Of a stretch of DNA of 54,741 nt, positions 7,610-15,813 are shown one piece after another. The DNA comes from a bacterium (GTDB lineage: Bacteria > Bacillota > Clostridia > Christensenellales > CAG-138), in NCBI GenBank assembly GCA_022778545.1, contig JALFDW010000045.1, positions 1 through 54,741 on the forward strand, read 5' to 3'. The position numbers were made by a program, and so were the translations under genes. Numbering within the stretch: position 1 is the first letter of the stretch; every line of letters begins with the position of its first letter. Under the pieces are notes generated by a model, which saw only the letters and a list, made by a program, of their open reading frames with translations, did not search any database and was not told the DNA's origin.

Positions 7610-7672
7610 GTGAAACATGACACTCCGGCTTATTGAAAACTGTGAGGCGCGGGGATTCCCCGTTCAAAAAGG

Positions 7673-8317
7673 CTAGCGATCCAGATCTCTTTCACATGCC
7701 GCGCAGGCATATACGGTCCCTGCGCCCGCTGCGCGCAATGCCCGCGCGCATTCTGAAAGCGTTGCCCCTGTCGTGCGCACATCATCGATGAGAAGCAGGC
7801 GCATTCCTTTCGCCTCAGGCGAAGCTTCGAACGCACCGCGCAGGTTCCGCATACGCCGTTTTGCGTTGAGCGCAGTCTGTGTTTTTGTGTAGCGGATGCG
7901 CCGAAGGAGATCCTCGCGAACAGGAACGCCCGTACGCGCCGAAAGTGCTTCTGCAAGCAGCGCGCTCTGGTTATAGCCGCGCCGCCTCAGGCGGCGCTTG
8001 TGCAACGGAACCGGCACGATCGCATCAAGCGCCCACGCTTCCGGGAGCTCAAGAAAAGAAATGAAGAATTCTGCAAGATATCGGGCATCGCCATATTTGA
8101 AACGGTGCACCGCATTTGCCGCCTCTTCCGTGTACAAAAGCCCGGCAGTAAACCCATCCGCAAACTGCAGGGCGGCCGGCTTCTCGCACCGCCTGATCCC
8201 CGCAACGCAGGAAGCGCAAAGGCCTTCCTCATTTACGATTGCTTCTTCACCGCACGCATGGCACGCAACATTTTCCGGGTAAAGCAGCGAGAGAAAAAAC
8301 TCAGCCGTGCGGTTCAT
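7673..8317 (-). CDS. comFC: ComF family protein (phosphoribosyltransferase fold)
   Basis: 214 residues, ComFC/GntX type. The N-terminal zinc-finger-like part has CHACGEE and CASC (Cys pairs at about 19-22 and 34-37), and the C-terminal half is a type I phosphoribosyltransferase fold with LLLIDDVRTTGATLSECA (PRPP loop, about 174-191). ComFC acts in DNA uptake and in recombination of incoming single strands in competent species; GntX-like members have other or unknown roles. The start ATG overlaps the recD2 stop (ATGA), so both are probably one operon of DNA-processing genes. Confidence 0.92.
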   Translation of the reverse strand: MNRTAEFFLSLLYPENVACHACGEEAIVNEEGLCASCVAGIRRCEKPAALQFADGFTAGLLYTEEAANAVHRFKYGDARYLAEFFISFLELPEAWALDAIVPVPLHKRRLRRRGYNQSALLAEALSARTGVPVREDLLRRIRYTKTQTALNAKRRMRNLRGAFEASPEAKGMRLLLIDDVRTTGATLSECARALRAAGAGTVYACAACERDLDR

Positions 8318-10542
8318 GCCGGACCTCCGATCAAAGGCGCAAGCTCCTGTAAGAACACGTTGAGCGCACTATAGCGCTTCTTCACCTGCCCGTTTGTCAC
8401 CATGTCAAAAACGCAGCGACTCCGGCCGAGAATGTATACCTGCTCCCGCGCGCGCGTCACAGCCGTATAAAGCAGGTTACGGGTCATGAGCGAAGGCGCT
8501 CCGCTTACAAGCGGCAGAACGACAATCGGGAACTCGCTGCCCTGGCTTTTGTGCACCGTGACGGCATAAGCAAGAGAAAGCTCATCGAGCATCGTAAAAT
8601 CATAAACCGCGGCGCGCTCATCGTCGAAGAGCACCTCCAGCTCCTGCTCCGTATTGTCGATGCGCATGATCGTGCCAAGGTCCCCATTGAATACGCCAAT
8701 CCCTTCTTCGGCCATGCCGTTGCGGCGCACTTTTTTCCAACCGAGCTTATAATTGTTTTTGATCTGCATGACCTTGTCGCCCTCGCGGAAGGTCATGTCC
8801 CCGTGCTTTCGCTCCCGCTTCTGCCGGGCAGGCGGGTTCATCGCCGCCTGAATACGCGCATTGAGCGCATGGACGCCAAGCGGCCCTTTTTTCATCGGCA
8901 CAAGCACCTGCACATCCTTGCGCGGGTCCTGCGTCAGAAGCCGGTTCACACGCCCCGTACAAAGGCCGACGACACGACGCGCCACATCCTCCGCCGCAGC
9001 GATCTCTTCGAACAGAAAATCCTCTGCGCCGGAAAAGAGCTCCGGCGGCTGGCCATTGTTGATGCGGTGCGCATTTTCCACGATCATGCCGCGCTCTGCC
9101 TGGCGGTAGATATCCGTAAGCCGCATGACGGGCACCGTTCCGCTTTCTATGATGTCCCGAAGCACGTTCCCCGCGCCCACCGGCGGAAGCTGATCCGCAT
9201 CGCCCACCATCAAAAGGCGGGTGCTTGGCCCCACCGCACGCAGTAGCGCATGCATGAGCGGCACATCCACCATGGACATTTCATCCACAATGATAAGATC
9301 CGTCTCGATTGGGTTCTCCTCATCCCGCAGGAAGCCCTCACCGCCGTAGCCATATTCCAGCAAACGATGGATGGTGCGCGCGGGAACGCCCGTCGCCTCC
9401 GCCATGCGTTTTGCGGCACGGCCTGTCGGAGCGCACAGTTCGCAGGAAAGGCCCATGCTCTGAACAATGCGAAGAATAAAGCGCAGGATGGTCGTTTTGC
9501 CCGTGCCGGGGCCACCCGTTATAACGAGCGCACCACTCATAAGCGCGCGGATCACAGCTTCCCGCTGCTGCTGCGCAAGGGAGATCGAAAGCTCCCGTTC
9601 GAGCAGCGTCACCTGCCGTTCCGGATCCAGGAACAAAAGCGGCGAAGGCGTATGCAGCACCTGCAAAAGGCGTTTTGCACAATCGCTTTCGAGGAAATGC
9701 ATGCGCGGCAGGAAAACTCCATCCACGCTGCCCACCGCCTGGTAGACCACCTCACCGCCGATGATCAGCATCTCAAGCGCGCGATCCACGGGAAGCTCAT
9801 CCACCCCAAGGACGCGCTCGCTTGCCGCAATGCGGATGAGGCTCTCCCGCGGGAGATAGGTATGCCCTTCCTGGCGTGCCCATTGCAGCGTATATTTCAG
9901 CCCCGCCTTGAGGCGAAATTCGGAATCCCGCTCCACACCCGCATTTTGTGCGATTCTATCCGCTGTGAGAAAACCAATGCCCTCGATATCGTCAATGAGG
10001 CGGTATGGATTTTCCTGCATTTTCGCAAGGCACAGTTTTCCATATGCCTTATAGAGTTTCATCGCCTGCGAGACTGTAATCCCAAATTTCTGAAGCGCAA
10101 GCATGATGTCCCGCATATCGCGCTGAGCGGCAAAGGACTCCGCGATCTTAGCTGCGCGTAGACGGCCGATCCCCGGAACCTCCGTCAGGCGTTCCGGCGT
10201 GTTTTCGAGCACTGCAAGCGTATCGAGACCAAACGTACCCACGATCTCCCGCGCCGTGCACTCCCCTACGCCGCGGATCAGGCCGCTTCCCAGGTAGTTC
10301 ACAAGGGCAGTCAGCGTTGCAGGCGCAAGGGTGCGGCAGCTTTCTGCCCGAAGCTGACGGCCATACGTCGGGTGTTCCGTCCATATGCCGGAAAGCTCAA
10401 TACGCTCTCCTACGCTTGCAAGCGGAAGCGAGCCTACCGCCGTGATCTCATCCCCGGATTCATCGACAAGCTCCAGCACGGTAAAGCCGTTTTCCTCATT
10501 GCGGAATATGATGTTTTTAACGGTACCTTTGATCTCTTCCAT
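8314..10542 (-). CDS. recD2: RecD2-type ATP-dependent DNA helicase
   Basis: 742-residue superfamily 1B helicase of the RecD2/YrrC type, involved in repair and replication-fork maintenance without RecBC. The N-terminal 150 residues hold the OB-like domain and a helix-hairpin-helix repeat region (LTEVPGIGRLRAAKIAESF). Walker A is GGPGTGKTT, Walker B IIVDEMSMVD, and the C-terminal motifs read VTVHKSQGSEFPIVVLPL and LLYTAVTRAREQVYILG. Start set at ATG 10540-10542 with AAAGG eight bases upstream; an ATG six codons earlier lacks a ribosome binding site. It precedes comF with a 4-base overlap. Confidence 0.95.
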   Translation of the reverse strand: MEEIKGTVKNIIFRNEENGFTVLELVDESGDEITAVGSLPLASVGERIELSGIWTEHPTYGRQLRAESCRTLAPATLTALVNYLGSGLIRGVGECTAREIVGTFGLDTLAVLENTPERLTEVPGIGRLRAAKIAESFAAQRDMRDIMLALQKFGITVSQAMKLYKAYGKLCLAKMQENPYRLIDDIEGIGFLTADRIAQNAGVERDSEFRLKAGLKYTLQWARQEGHTYLPRESLIRIAASERVLGVDELPVDRALEMLIIGGEVVYQAVGSVDGVFLPRMHFLESDCAKRLLQVLHTPSPLLFLDPERQVTLLERELSISLAQQQREAVIRALMSGALVITGGPGTGKTTILRFILRIVQSMGLSCELCAPTGRAAKRMAEATGVPARTIHRLLEYGYGGEGFLRDEENPIETDLIIVDEMSMVDVPLMHALLRAVGPSTRLLMVGDADQLPPVGAGNVLRDIIESGTVPVMRLTDIYRQAERGMIVENAHRINNGQPPELFSGAEDFLFEEIAAAEDVARRVVGLCTGRVNRLLTQDPRKDVQVLVPMKKGPLGVHALNARIQAAMNPPARQKRERKHGDMTFREGDKVMQIKNNYKLGWKKVRRNGMAEEGIGVFNGDLGTIMRIDNTEQELEVLFDDERAAVYDFTMLDELSLAYAVTVHKSQGSEFPIVVLPLVSGAPSLMTRNLLYTAVTRAREQVYILGRSRCVFDMVTNGQVKKRYSALNVFLQELAPLIGGPA

Positions 10543-10579
10543 AGGGAAGCCTTTCGTCATTTATGCGCCAAACTGCTTT

Positions 10580-10609
10580 ATTCTACCATGTAAAATGCAG
10601 GAGAAGCAA
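10580..10609 (-). promoter_or_regulatory. Promoter of recD2
   Basis: Minus strand TTGCTT (10604-10609), 18-base spacer, TAGAAT (10580-10585), 38 bases before the chosen recD2 start. Confidence 0.5.
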
Positions 10610-10670
10610 TATAATATGCCTGCGCGGCACATAAGATAGAGCATCATTTCATCATTTGGAGGGAATTGCT

Positions 10671-11486
10671 TTGCGTATATTCGTCATCACAAAACGCGCG
10701 CTTGTGATCGCGGCCATCGTTATTGTTGCCATCGTTGCAGCTGTGATCATCGCCATCGCCGTTTCAGACAGCAGTGCCACGGCAGCAGGAAGCATGGCAG
10801 TCGTGGAGGAATATGAGTTGGAGGTGCTTGCCGGGAAAAAGCGCGAGCTTCCCGTTTACAGCGTGGAGCGCAGCGACAAAAAGATTGCCATCACCATTGA
10901 CGCGGCCTGGGAAGATGACAAAACGGATTTCATCCTCGAGACGCTCAAGCGGTATGACGTGAAGGCCACATTCTTCCTTTGCGGCTTCTGGGTGGAAAAA
11001 TACCCGGACAAAGTCAAAGCCATACATGACGCGGGCCACGAACTCGGGAACCATACGGCAACACATCCGCATATGAACAAGCTCTCCTCCGCACAGATGC
11101 AGAAGGAGATCGAAGATTTTGAAGCGATGATGGTAAAAGTCACCGGGGAAAGGACAAAAGTGTTCCGCGCTCCCTATGGTGAATACAACGATTCCGTCAT
11201 TACAACGGTGCGCTCACTCGGATACGAAGTGCTTCAATGGGATCTGGATACCGTAGACTGGAAGGAGGATCGCAGCGCGGAAACCATTTTGAACAGCGTG
11301 CTGCCCAAACTCCACCCGGGATGCATCATCCTTTGCCACAACAACGGCTACAAGATTAAGGAATATCTCCCCAAACTCCTCGAGACCGCCATCTCCGAAG
11401 GGTATGAACTCGTAACCATCAGCGAGCTTTTGCTGGAAGGCGACACGATCATTGACGTGAACGGCGTACAGAAAAAAGCACAATGA
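10671..11486 (+). CDS. pdaB: Polysaccharide deacetylase, PdaB-like (sporulation type)
   Basis: 271-residue NodB-fold (carbohydrate esterase 4) protein anchored by one N-terminal membrane segment (about 7-33). Motifs: ITIDAAWEDD (the DAAW variant of the metal-binding TFDD motif), HELGNHTATHPHM with the two metal His, RAPYGEY, and LCHNNG. The family acts on peptidoglycan; PdaB is required to keep the spore cortex. The start is TTG at 10671-10673, eight bases after GGAGG; no in-frame ATG is suitable. With spoIIID and sigG nearby, a sporulation role is likely but inferred. The symbol is by similarity of layout, since several CE4 paralogues exist in such genomes. Confidence 0.8.
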   Translation: MRIFVITKRALVIAAIVIVAIVAAVIIAIAVSDSSATAAGSMAVVEEYELEVLAGKKRELPVYSVERSDKKIAITIDAAWEDDKTDFILETLKRYDVKATFFLCGFWVEKYPDKVKAIHDAGHELGNHTATHPHMNKLSSAQMQKEIEDFEAMMVKVTGERTKVFRAPYGEYNDSVITTVRSLGYEVLQWDLDTVDWKEDRSAETILNSVLPKLHPGCIILCHNNGYKIKEYLPKLLETAISEGYELVTISELLLEGDTIIDVNGVQKKAQ

Positions 11487-11567
11487 TCCCAGCGCACACG
11501 ATTTGCCTTGCCGAACCTGCGGGCGTGTGGTATCGTTTTGGAAAACCAACCGAAACGGGGTGTCGCT

Positions 11568-12302
11568 TTGCATAAAACGGTTTTGATCACAGGCGCTTCG
11601 CGCGGCATCGGGCGCGCAGCTGCGCTGCGCTTCGCCAAAGCTGGCTGGCGGGTCGGCGCAGGCTATTGTGCATCGGAGGCAGAAGCCCACACGTTGATCG
11701 CGGAGCTTGCGGGCCTTGGCGCGATGGCCGCGGCCGTGCGCGGCGATGTTGCCGACGCGGAGGGCGCCGCCCGCATGGTGCGCGAAACACGCTCTGCGCT
11801 TGGGCATATCGACGTGCTCATCAACAACGCGGGCATCGCCCATACCGCGCTGTTTACGGACACGGATTATGCCGCCTGGCGGCGTCTGTTTGCCGTAAAC
11901 GTGGATGGCGCATATCATTGCGCCGAAGCCGTGCTGCCGGACATGATCTCCCGGCAATCCGGCGTGATCCTCAACGTCAGCTCCATCTGGGGGCTTGTGG
12001 GCGCTTCCTGCGAAGTCGGTTACTCCGCCTCCAAAGCTGCTCTGATCGGCTTTACAAAAGCGCTTGCCAAAGAGCTTGGCCCTTCCGGCATCCGCGTAAA
12101 CTGCGTAGCGCCTGGCGTAATCGACACGGACATGAACGCCGCCCTCGACCCTGTAGCGCGCGCTGCGCTCGCGGATGAAACGCCGCTCTGCCGCCTCGGT
12201 ACACCGGAGGAAGTTGCGGAAGTTCTCTTTTTCCTTGCCTCGGACGCAGCTTCGTTCATGACCGGCCAGGTAATAAGCCCCAACGGCGGGATCGTGATCT
12301 AA
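11568..12302 (+). CDS. SDR-family oxidoreductase (FabG-like)
   Basis: 244-residue classical short-chain dehydrogenase/reductase. NAD(P)-binding TGASRGIG at about 8-15, NNAG, catalytic Ser in NVSSIWG, catalytic YSASK, and the C-terminal FFLASDAASFMTGQVISPNGG. This matches 3-oxoacyl-ACP reductase FabG most closely, but no other fatty acid synthesis genes are present, so it may act on another substrate. The start is TTG at 11568-11570, five bases after GGGGTG. It ends facing the acyl-carrier-like gene, separated by a shared terminator. Confidence 0.85.
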   Translation: MHKTVLITGASRGIGRAAALRFAKAGWRVGAGYCASEAEAHTLIAELAGLGAMAAAVRGDVADAEGAARMVRETRSALGHIDVLINNAGIAHTALFTDTDYAAWRRLFAVNVDGAYHCAEAVLPDMISRQSGVILNVSSIWGLVGASCEVGYSASKAALIGFTKALAKELGPSGIRVNCVAPGVIDTDMNAALDPVARAALADETPLCRLGTPEEVAEVLFFLASDAASFMTGQVISPNGGIVI

Positions 12303-12326
12303 GCCCGTTGTTGCATAACGACCAAA

Positions 12327-12368
12327 GCGGGCGCCGGAATTTTCCGACGCCCGCCTTGTGTTTTTGTT
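12327..12368 (+). terminator. Bidirectional terminator between SDR and ACP-like genes
   Basis: GCGGGCG at 12327-12333 pairs with CGCCCGC at 12348-12354, extended by CGGAA/TTCCG inside; TTGTGTTTTTGTTT follows on the plus strand. The minus strand reads GCTTTGG after the stem, so it is better for the plus direction. Confidence 0.8.
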
Positions 12369-12374
12369 TGCGGT

Positions 12375-12599
12375 TTACGCAATCTGCGCTTCCACGCAGC
12401 GGATCAGCTCCGCCACGCTCGTGATGTGTTCGTCATCCTCGACGATCATGTCGAACTGTTCTTCGACCTCAAGGATGATCTCCGTCAGGTCAAGCGTATC
12501 AATCTCGCTCTGACATGCGGCTGGATCACCGGCGATAGTGTCCGCCGCGATTCCGGTTACCTCGCTCACGATTCCGCAGATCCTTTCCATGTTTGTCAT
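12375..12599 (-). CDS. Acyl-carrier-like protein with Thr at the prosthetic site
   Basis: 74-residue four-helix acyl-carrier-type protein, acidic, of normal ACP length. Standard ACPs carry the 4'-phosphopantetheine on Ser of a DSL motif at the start of helix 2. Here the matching segment is EIDTLDLTEIILEVEEQFD, so Thr stands where Ser is expected (ACG codon, about residue 36). The rest of helix 2 and the EEQFD recognition region look intact. It could be an unmodified carrier, a regulatory relative, or modified on Thr. Ribosome binding site is near GGAGG. It has a strong promoter of its own and is not in an operon. Confidence 0.8.
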   Translation of the reverse strand: MTNMERICGIVSEVTGIAADTIAGDPAACQSEIDTLDLTEIILEVEEQFDMIVEDDEHITSVAELIRCVEAQIA

Positions 12600-12678
12600 A
12601 GTAAGACCTCCGAATAATAGCGAATGCCTGCGTTTTTTTACAGTTTATGCCGCAGACAAATTATAAATAACATGGAAG

Positions 12679-12707
12679 AGTGTACCGCGTATGCACTGTT
12701 TTGTCAA
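12679..12707 (-). promoter_or_regulatory. SigA promoter of the ACP-like gene
   Basis: Minus strand TTGACA (12702-12707), 17-base spacer, TACACT (12679-12684); an untranslated leader of about 70 bases follows. Confidence 0.85.
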
Positions 12708-12795
12708 GACGCACCCCGCAGCACCTGATGCTTCCCTTCCGGAAGGATTTGATTTATACTAAATTGACTCGACCACACAGAAAGAGGTATCGTTC

Positions 12796-13806
12796 ATGCC
12801 CCGTACCGGCTCAAAACAACGGAAGAAAAAGCGCCAGCGCAGGCCCACATGGCATTATGTGACAGCGACATGCCTCGGCCTCCTGTTTTTGCTTTGCTTT
12901 CTCCTGTTTTTGGCCGCTCCGGATCGTTTTCCGAAACTGCCGCATTTTTCTTTGGACACAATTTTTGAAGCACATGCTTCCCCCGCCCCCGTGCAAACCG
13001 ATACGAAAGATCCAGCTTTCTCGAAAGCGTTGGAAGTCTATGTACTGGATGTCGGGCAGGGTGACTGCATTTTTCTGCTCTCTCCGGATGGAAGAACCAT
13101 GCTCATTGATACGGGAGAGGCACAGTATTATTCCGTCATCGAGTCTTTTCTCAAAAATAAAGGGATAGAAAAGCTGGATGTGGTCATTGCAACGCACCCG
13201 CACAATGACCACATCGGCAGTATGGACCGTGTGATCGAAAATTATGACATCGGGAAGTTCTACATGCCGGAGATCGCACACACCACGGAAACCTACACCA
13301 GCATGCTTTCCGCCCTTCGGGAAAAAGGCATCACGCCGCGAACGGTCTACGGTTCAAAAAAAGCCCAGCTCTCCTGGGGCGACGACGATGTAGCAATACG
13401 GTTTCTCTCCCCTTTTGAAGCTGCGGAATACGATTCCATAAACGATAAAAGCATCGTGCTCCGCGTGGAGTATGGCAAAACGAGTGTGCTTCTTACGGGC
13501 GATGCCGAAACCTATGCGGAATCCGTCATGCTCGCCAACCTGCCCGGAGAGGATCTCGCCGCAACGGTGCTCAAGCTCGGGCACCACGGTGCAGCATCTT
13601 CCACCTCGGAAGCGTTTCTGAAAGCCGTTTCGCCCCAAATCGCAGTTGTATCCGCCGGCGCAAATAACGATTACGGCCACCCACATGAGGAAACGCTCGC
13701 GCTGCTTCAAAAGTATGGTATCCCGCTGTACCGCACGGATGAGAATGGCACGATCCGGATCGTGCTCGATGGGAAAACCGCCAAAGTATTTGTGGAAAAG
13801 GAGTAA
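12796..13806 (+). CDS. ComEC/Rec2-related metallo-beta-lactamase-fold hydrolase
   Basis: 336 residues. A very basic N-terminus (SKQRKKKRQRRP) is followed by one membrane segment (about 22-42, VTATCLGLLFLLCFLLFLAA), so the enzyme domain is probably outside the cell. The metallo-beta-lactamase fold shows VLDVGQGDCIFL, the metal site THPHNDHIGS, LLTGDAE and LKLGHHGAASSTSEAFL. These match the C-terminal domain of ComEC, whose counterpart degrades DNA during uptake, but the ComEC membrane channel is absent. Stand-alone forms are common in Clostridia; substrate is unknown. Confidence 0.88.
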   Translation: MPRTGSKQRKKKRQRRPTWHYVTATCLGLLFLLCFLLFLAAPDRFPKLPHFSLDTIFEAHASPAPVQTDTKDPAFSKALEVYVLDVGQGDCIFLLSPDGRTMLIDTGEAQYYSVIESFLKNKGIEKLDVVIATHPHNDHIGSMDRVIENYDIGKFYMPEIAHTTETYTSMLSALREKGITPRTVYGSKKAQLSWGDDDVAIRFLSPFEAAEYDSINDKSIVLRVEYGKTSVLLTGDAETYAESVMLANLPGEDLAATVLKLGHHGAASSTSEAFLKAVSPQIAVVSAGANNDYGHPHEETLALLQKYGIPLYRTDENGTIRIVLDGKTAKVFVEKE

Positions 13807-13810
13807 CGCC

Positions 13811-14100
13811 ATGCTCAGGAGCCTGACAGAAACCGATCTGCCGGAAGCCGTCCGCTTTAGCGAATGAATGCCTTCTCACAAAGCCGGAAAGCCAAAGCTA
13901 CCCGCTCTTTCAAAGCCCGGCGGAGATCGAGGCGGAATTCCGTCTGCGCCTGCGCGATGCAAACCGCCCTTTCGGAAAACCCGACCATTGAAACAGTCGT
14001 GTTTTTCGAGGACGAAAACGACGCTGCAATTCTTCACGCCGCCTCGGCCTGTGGTTTTACTGCGCGCGGCCGCTACCGTCTGTATGAATCAGTTTTTTAG
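13811..14100 (+). pseudogene. Broken GNAT-family acetyltransferase gene
   Basis: Starts as MLRSLTETDLPEAVRFSE, the usual opening of a GNAT enzyme, then meets TGA at 13865-13867. Reading shifts frame to give NECLLTKPESQSYPLF and RLRLRDANRPFGKPDH, and shifts again near 13970-13990 to end in VVFFEDENDAAILHAASACG, which resembles the acetyl-CoA-binding C-terminal part of GNATs. Total coding span is under 100 codons against the usual 150-250, so there is also an internal deletion. It begins 4 bases after the preceding gene and its tail overlaps the GH2 gene's 3' end by 12 bases. Confidence 0.65.
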
Positions 14101-15813
14101 CCTCTCGTTAATCTCCCGCGCCGCATCTGCAGGGAACTTCAAAACCATGCGGTCATAGGTCATCAGGCCGTTGAGCTCGTCTTCCACATCGGAAAGCTGC
14201 GTATAGACCGCTGCGGCAAGCCCCTGTTCCTTTGCAGGCAGGATCTCGTTTTCATACAGCGTGCGCCACGCGGCAAGCAGCGCGTCCCCTGTTTCAAAGC
14301 GCTTATATCCAAAGTCCTTTTTGTTGAAGCAATGCCCTTCCACGCGGCAGTTATAGCCGCCGAATTCCGTGAGCAGCACCGCGCGGCCAAGGCGATCCGG
14401 CGCAAAGCGGTATGGTTTGAAATAGACATGCAGGCTCTGCACATCCCCGATTCCCTGATCATGCCACCCGCTTGCATGGTCGATGGTGCGTGTTTCATCC
14501 ATCTCCCGGATCCGGCGCACGGCTTCCGCTGCATCAAACTGCCCCCAACCCTCGTTGAACGGCACCCACATGGCCACGGACGGGCTGTTGTAAAGCAGCG
14601 CGACCATTTCCTCCAGTTCTTCATAGTACTCCCGCCTGCCCTGCGCATCCTCCCGCGCAAAGCGGTGGTAATTCTTCTCTCCATCCGGAAGGTGCTTTCC
14701 CGTGACGAGCGGCAGGCTGATCGTGGAGGTTTTATACGTTCCGCCCCCGTTCGGCATGTCCTGCCAGACGAGCATACCAAGCCTGTCGCAATGATAATAC
14801 CAGCGCAGCGGTTCAACCTTGATATGCTTGCGCAGCATGTTGAACCCCATTTCCTTCATGGTCTCAATGTCATGCACCATCGCTTCATCCGAGGGCGCGG
14901 TATATAACCCATCCGGCCAATATCCCTGGTCGAGCACACCGGTGTGGAAATACGGCCTGCCGTTCAGAAACAGTCGCGGCACGCCGGCTTCATCCTGCTC
15001 CACGCTGAATTTGCGCATGCCGAAATAGCTTTTCACGCAATCCTCACCCATGCGCACTTCGCAGTCATAAAGATACGGGTGCTCCGGCGACCATGACTTA
15101 AAGCCTTCCATGCTGACCGTTACGGGGATTCCCGCCGTCCCATGCTGCACCACGTCCCCAATGCGAACGATGCAGGGCAGCGCGCAGTTCCCATCCTGTG
15201 GATACGCGCATATTTCCACGGAACTTTCGTCAAAATGTGGGGTGATGCGCAGCGCCGCAATATAGTCCTCCGGCACACTTTCACACCATACCGTCTGCCA
15301 TATGCCGCTTTGGGGCGTATACCAGATGCCGCCGCGCTTGCGCTTCTGCTTGCCGCGAGCGTGGAAGGACGTGTCGCTCACATCGCGCACACGCACAAGA
15401 AGCGTGTTTTCCCCTTCTTTCAAAATGGCGGTGACGTCAAAAGAAAACGGCAAATATCCTCCCGTATGCGTTCCAAGTTCCGTTTCGTTCAGATAGACCG
15501 TTGCAGTTTGATCGACTGCGCCGAAATGCAGAAGGACACGGCCGATATTGAAGCCTGCCGGCAGCGTGAACGTGCGCGTGTACCACAGCGTCTCCTCCGG
15601 CTTCAGCATACGCTGCACGCCGGAAAGCTCGCTTTCCGGAGAAAACGGAACCAGGATCTCCCCTTCCGGCTGTGCAGGCAATTCACCGGCTTTCGTGATC
15701 GCATACTGCCAAATGCCGTTCAGGTTCAGGTAGCTCTCGCGCGCCATCTGCGGGCGGGGATACTCCGGGAGGATCGCATTCCGTTCAAGTGCTTCGCCCC
15801 ATACAGTCTTCAT
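14089..15813 (-). CDS. Glycoside hydrolase family 2 enzyme
   Basis: 574-residue retaining beta-glycosidase of family GH2 (beta-galactosidase, beta-glucuronidase, beta-mannosidase group). The N-terminal sugar-binding domain has ESYLNLNGIWQYAI and TLWYTRTFTLP; the TIM barrel contains the general acid-base pair NE at 420-421 (WVPFNEGWGQ) and the nucleophile E483 (LTEFGGYN). The enzyme lacks a signal peptide and is probably cytoplasmic, acting on sugars brought in by the MFS transporter whose stop codon overlaps its start by 4 bases. The exact sugar cannot be told from these motifs. Length is near the short end of the family. Confidence 0.93.
   Translation of the reverse strand: MKTVWGEALERNAILPEYPRPQMARESYLNLNGIWQYAITKAGELPAQPEGEILVPFSPESELSGVQRMLKPEETLWYTRTFTLPAGFNIGRVLLHFGAVDQTATVYLNETELGTHTGGYLPFSFDVTAILKEGENTLLVRVRDVSDTSFHARGKQKRKRGGIWYTPQSGIWQTVWCESVPEDYIAALRITPHFDESSVEICAYPQDGNCALPCIVRIGDVVQHGTAGIPVTVSMEGFKSWSPEHPYLYDCEVRMGEDCVKSYFGMRKFSVEQDEAGVPRLFLNGRPYFHTGVLDQGYWPDGLYTAPSDEAMVHDIETMKEMGFNMLRKHIKVEPLRWYYHCDRLGMLVWQDMPNGGGTYKTSTISLPLVTGKHLPDGEKNYHRFAREDAQGRREYYEELEEMVALLYNSPSVAMWVPFNEGWGQFDAAEAVRRIREMDETRTIDHASGWHDQGIGDVQSLHVYFKPYRFAPDRLGRAVLLTEFGGYNCRVEGHCFNKKDFGYKRFETGDALLAAWRTLYENEILPAKEQGLAAAVYTQLSDVEDELNGLMTYDRMVLKFPADAAREINERLKN

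Noticed and set aside
7566-7610. Hairpin before spoIIID as an intrinsic terminator
   Set aside because: Only TTTTA follows the stem and it lies directly on the ribosome binding site; a translational role fits better, though termination is not excluded.
12680-12862. Small plus-strand ORF ahead of the ComEC-like gene
   Set aside because: No ribosome binding site, overlaps the ACP promoter and the start of the next gene in another frame.
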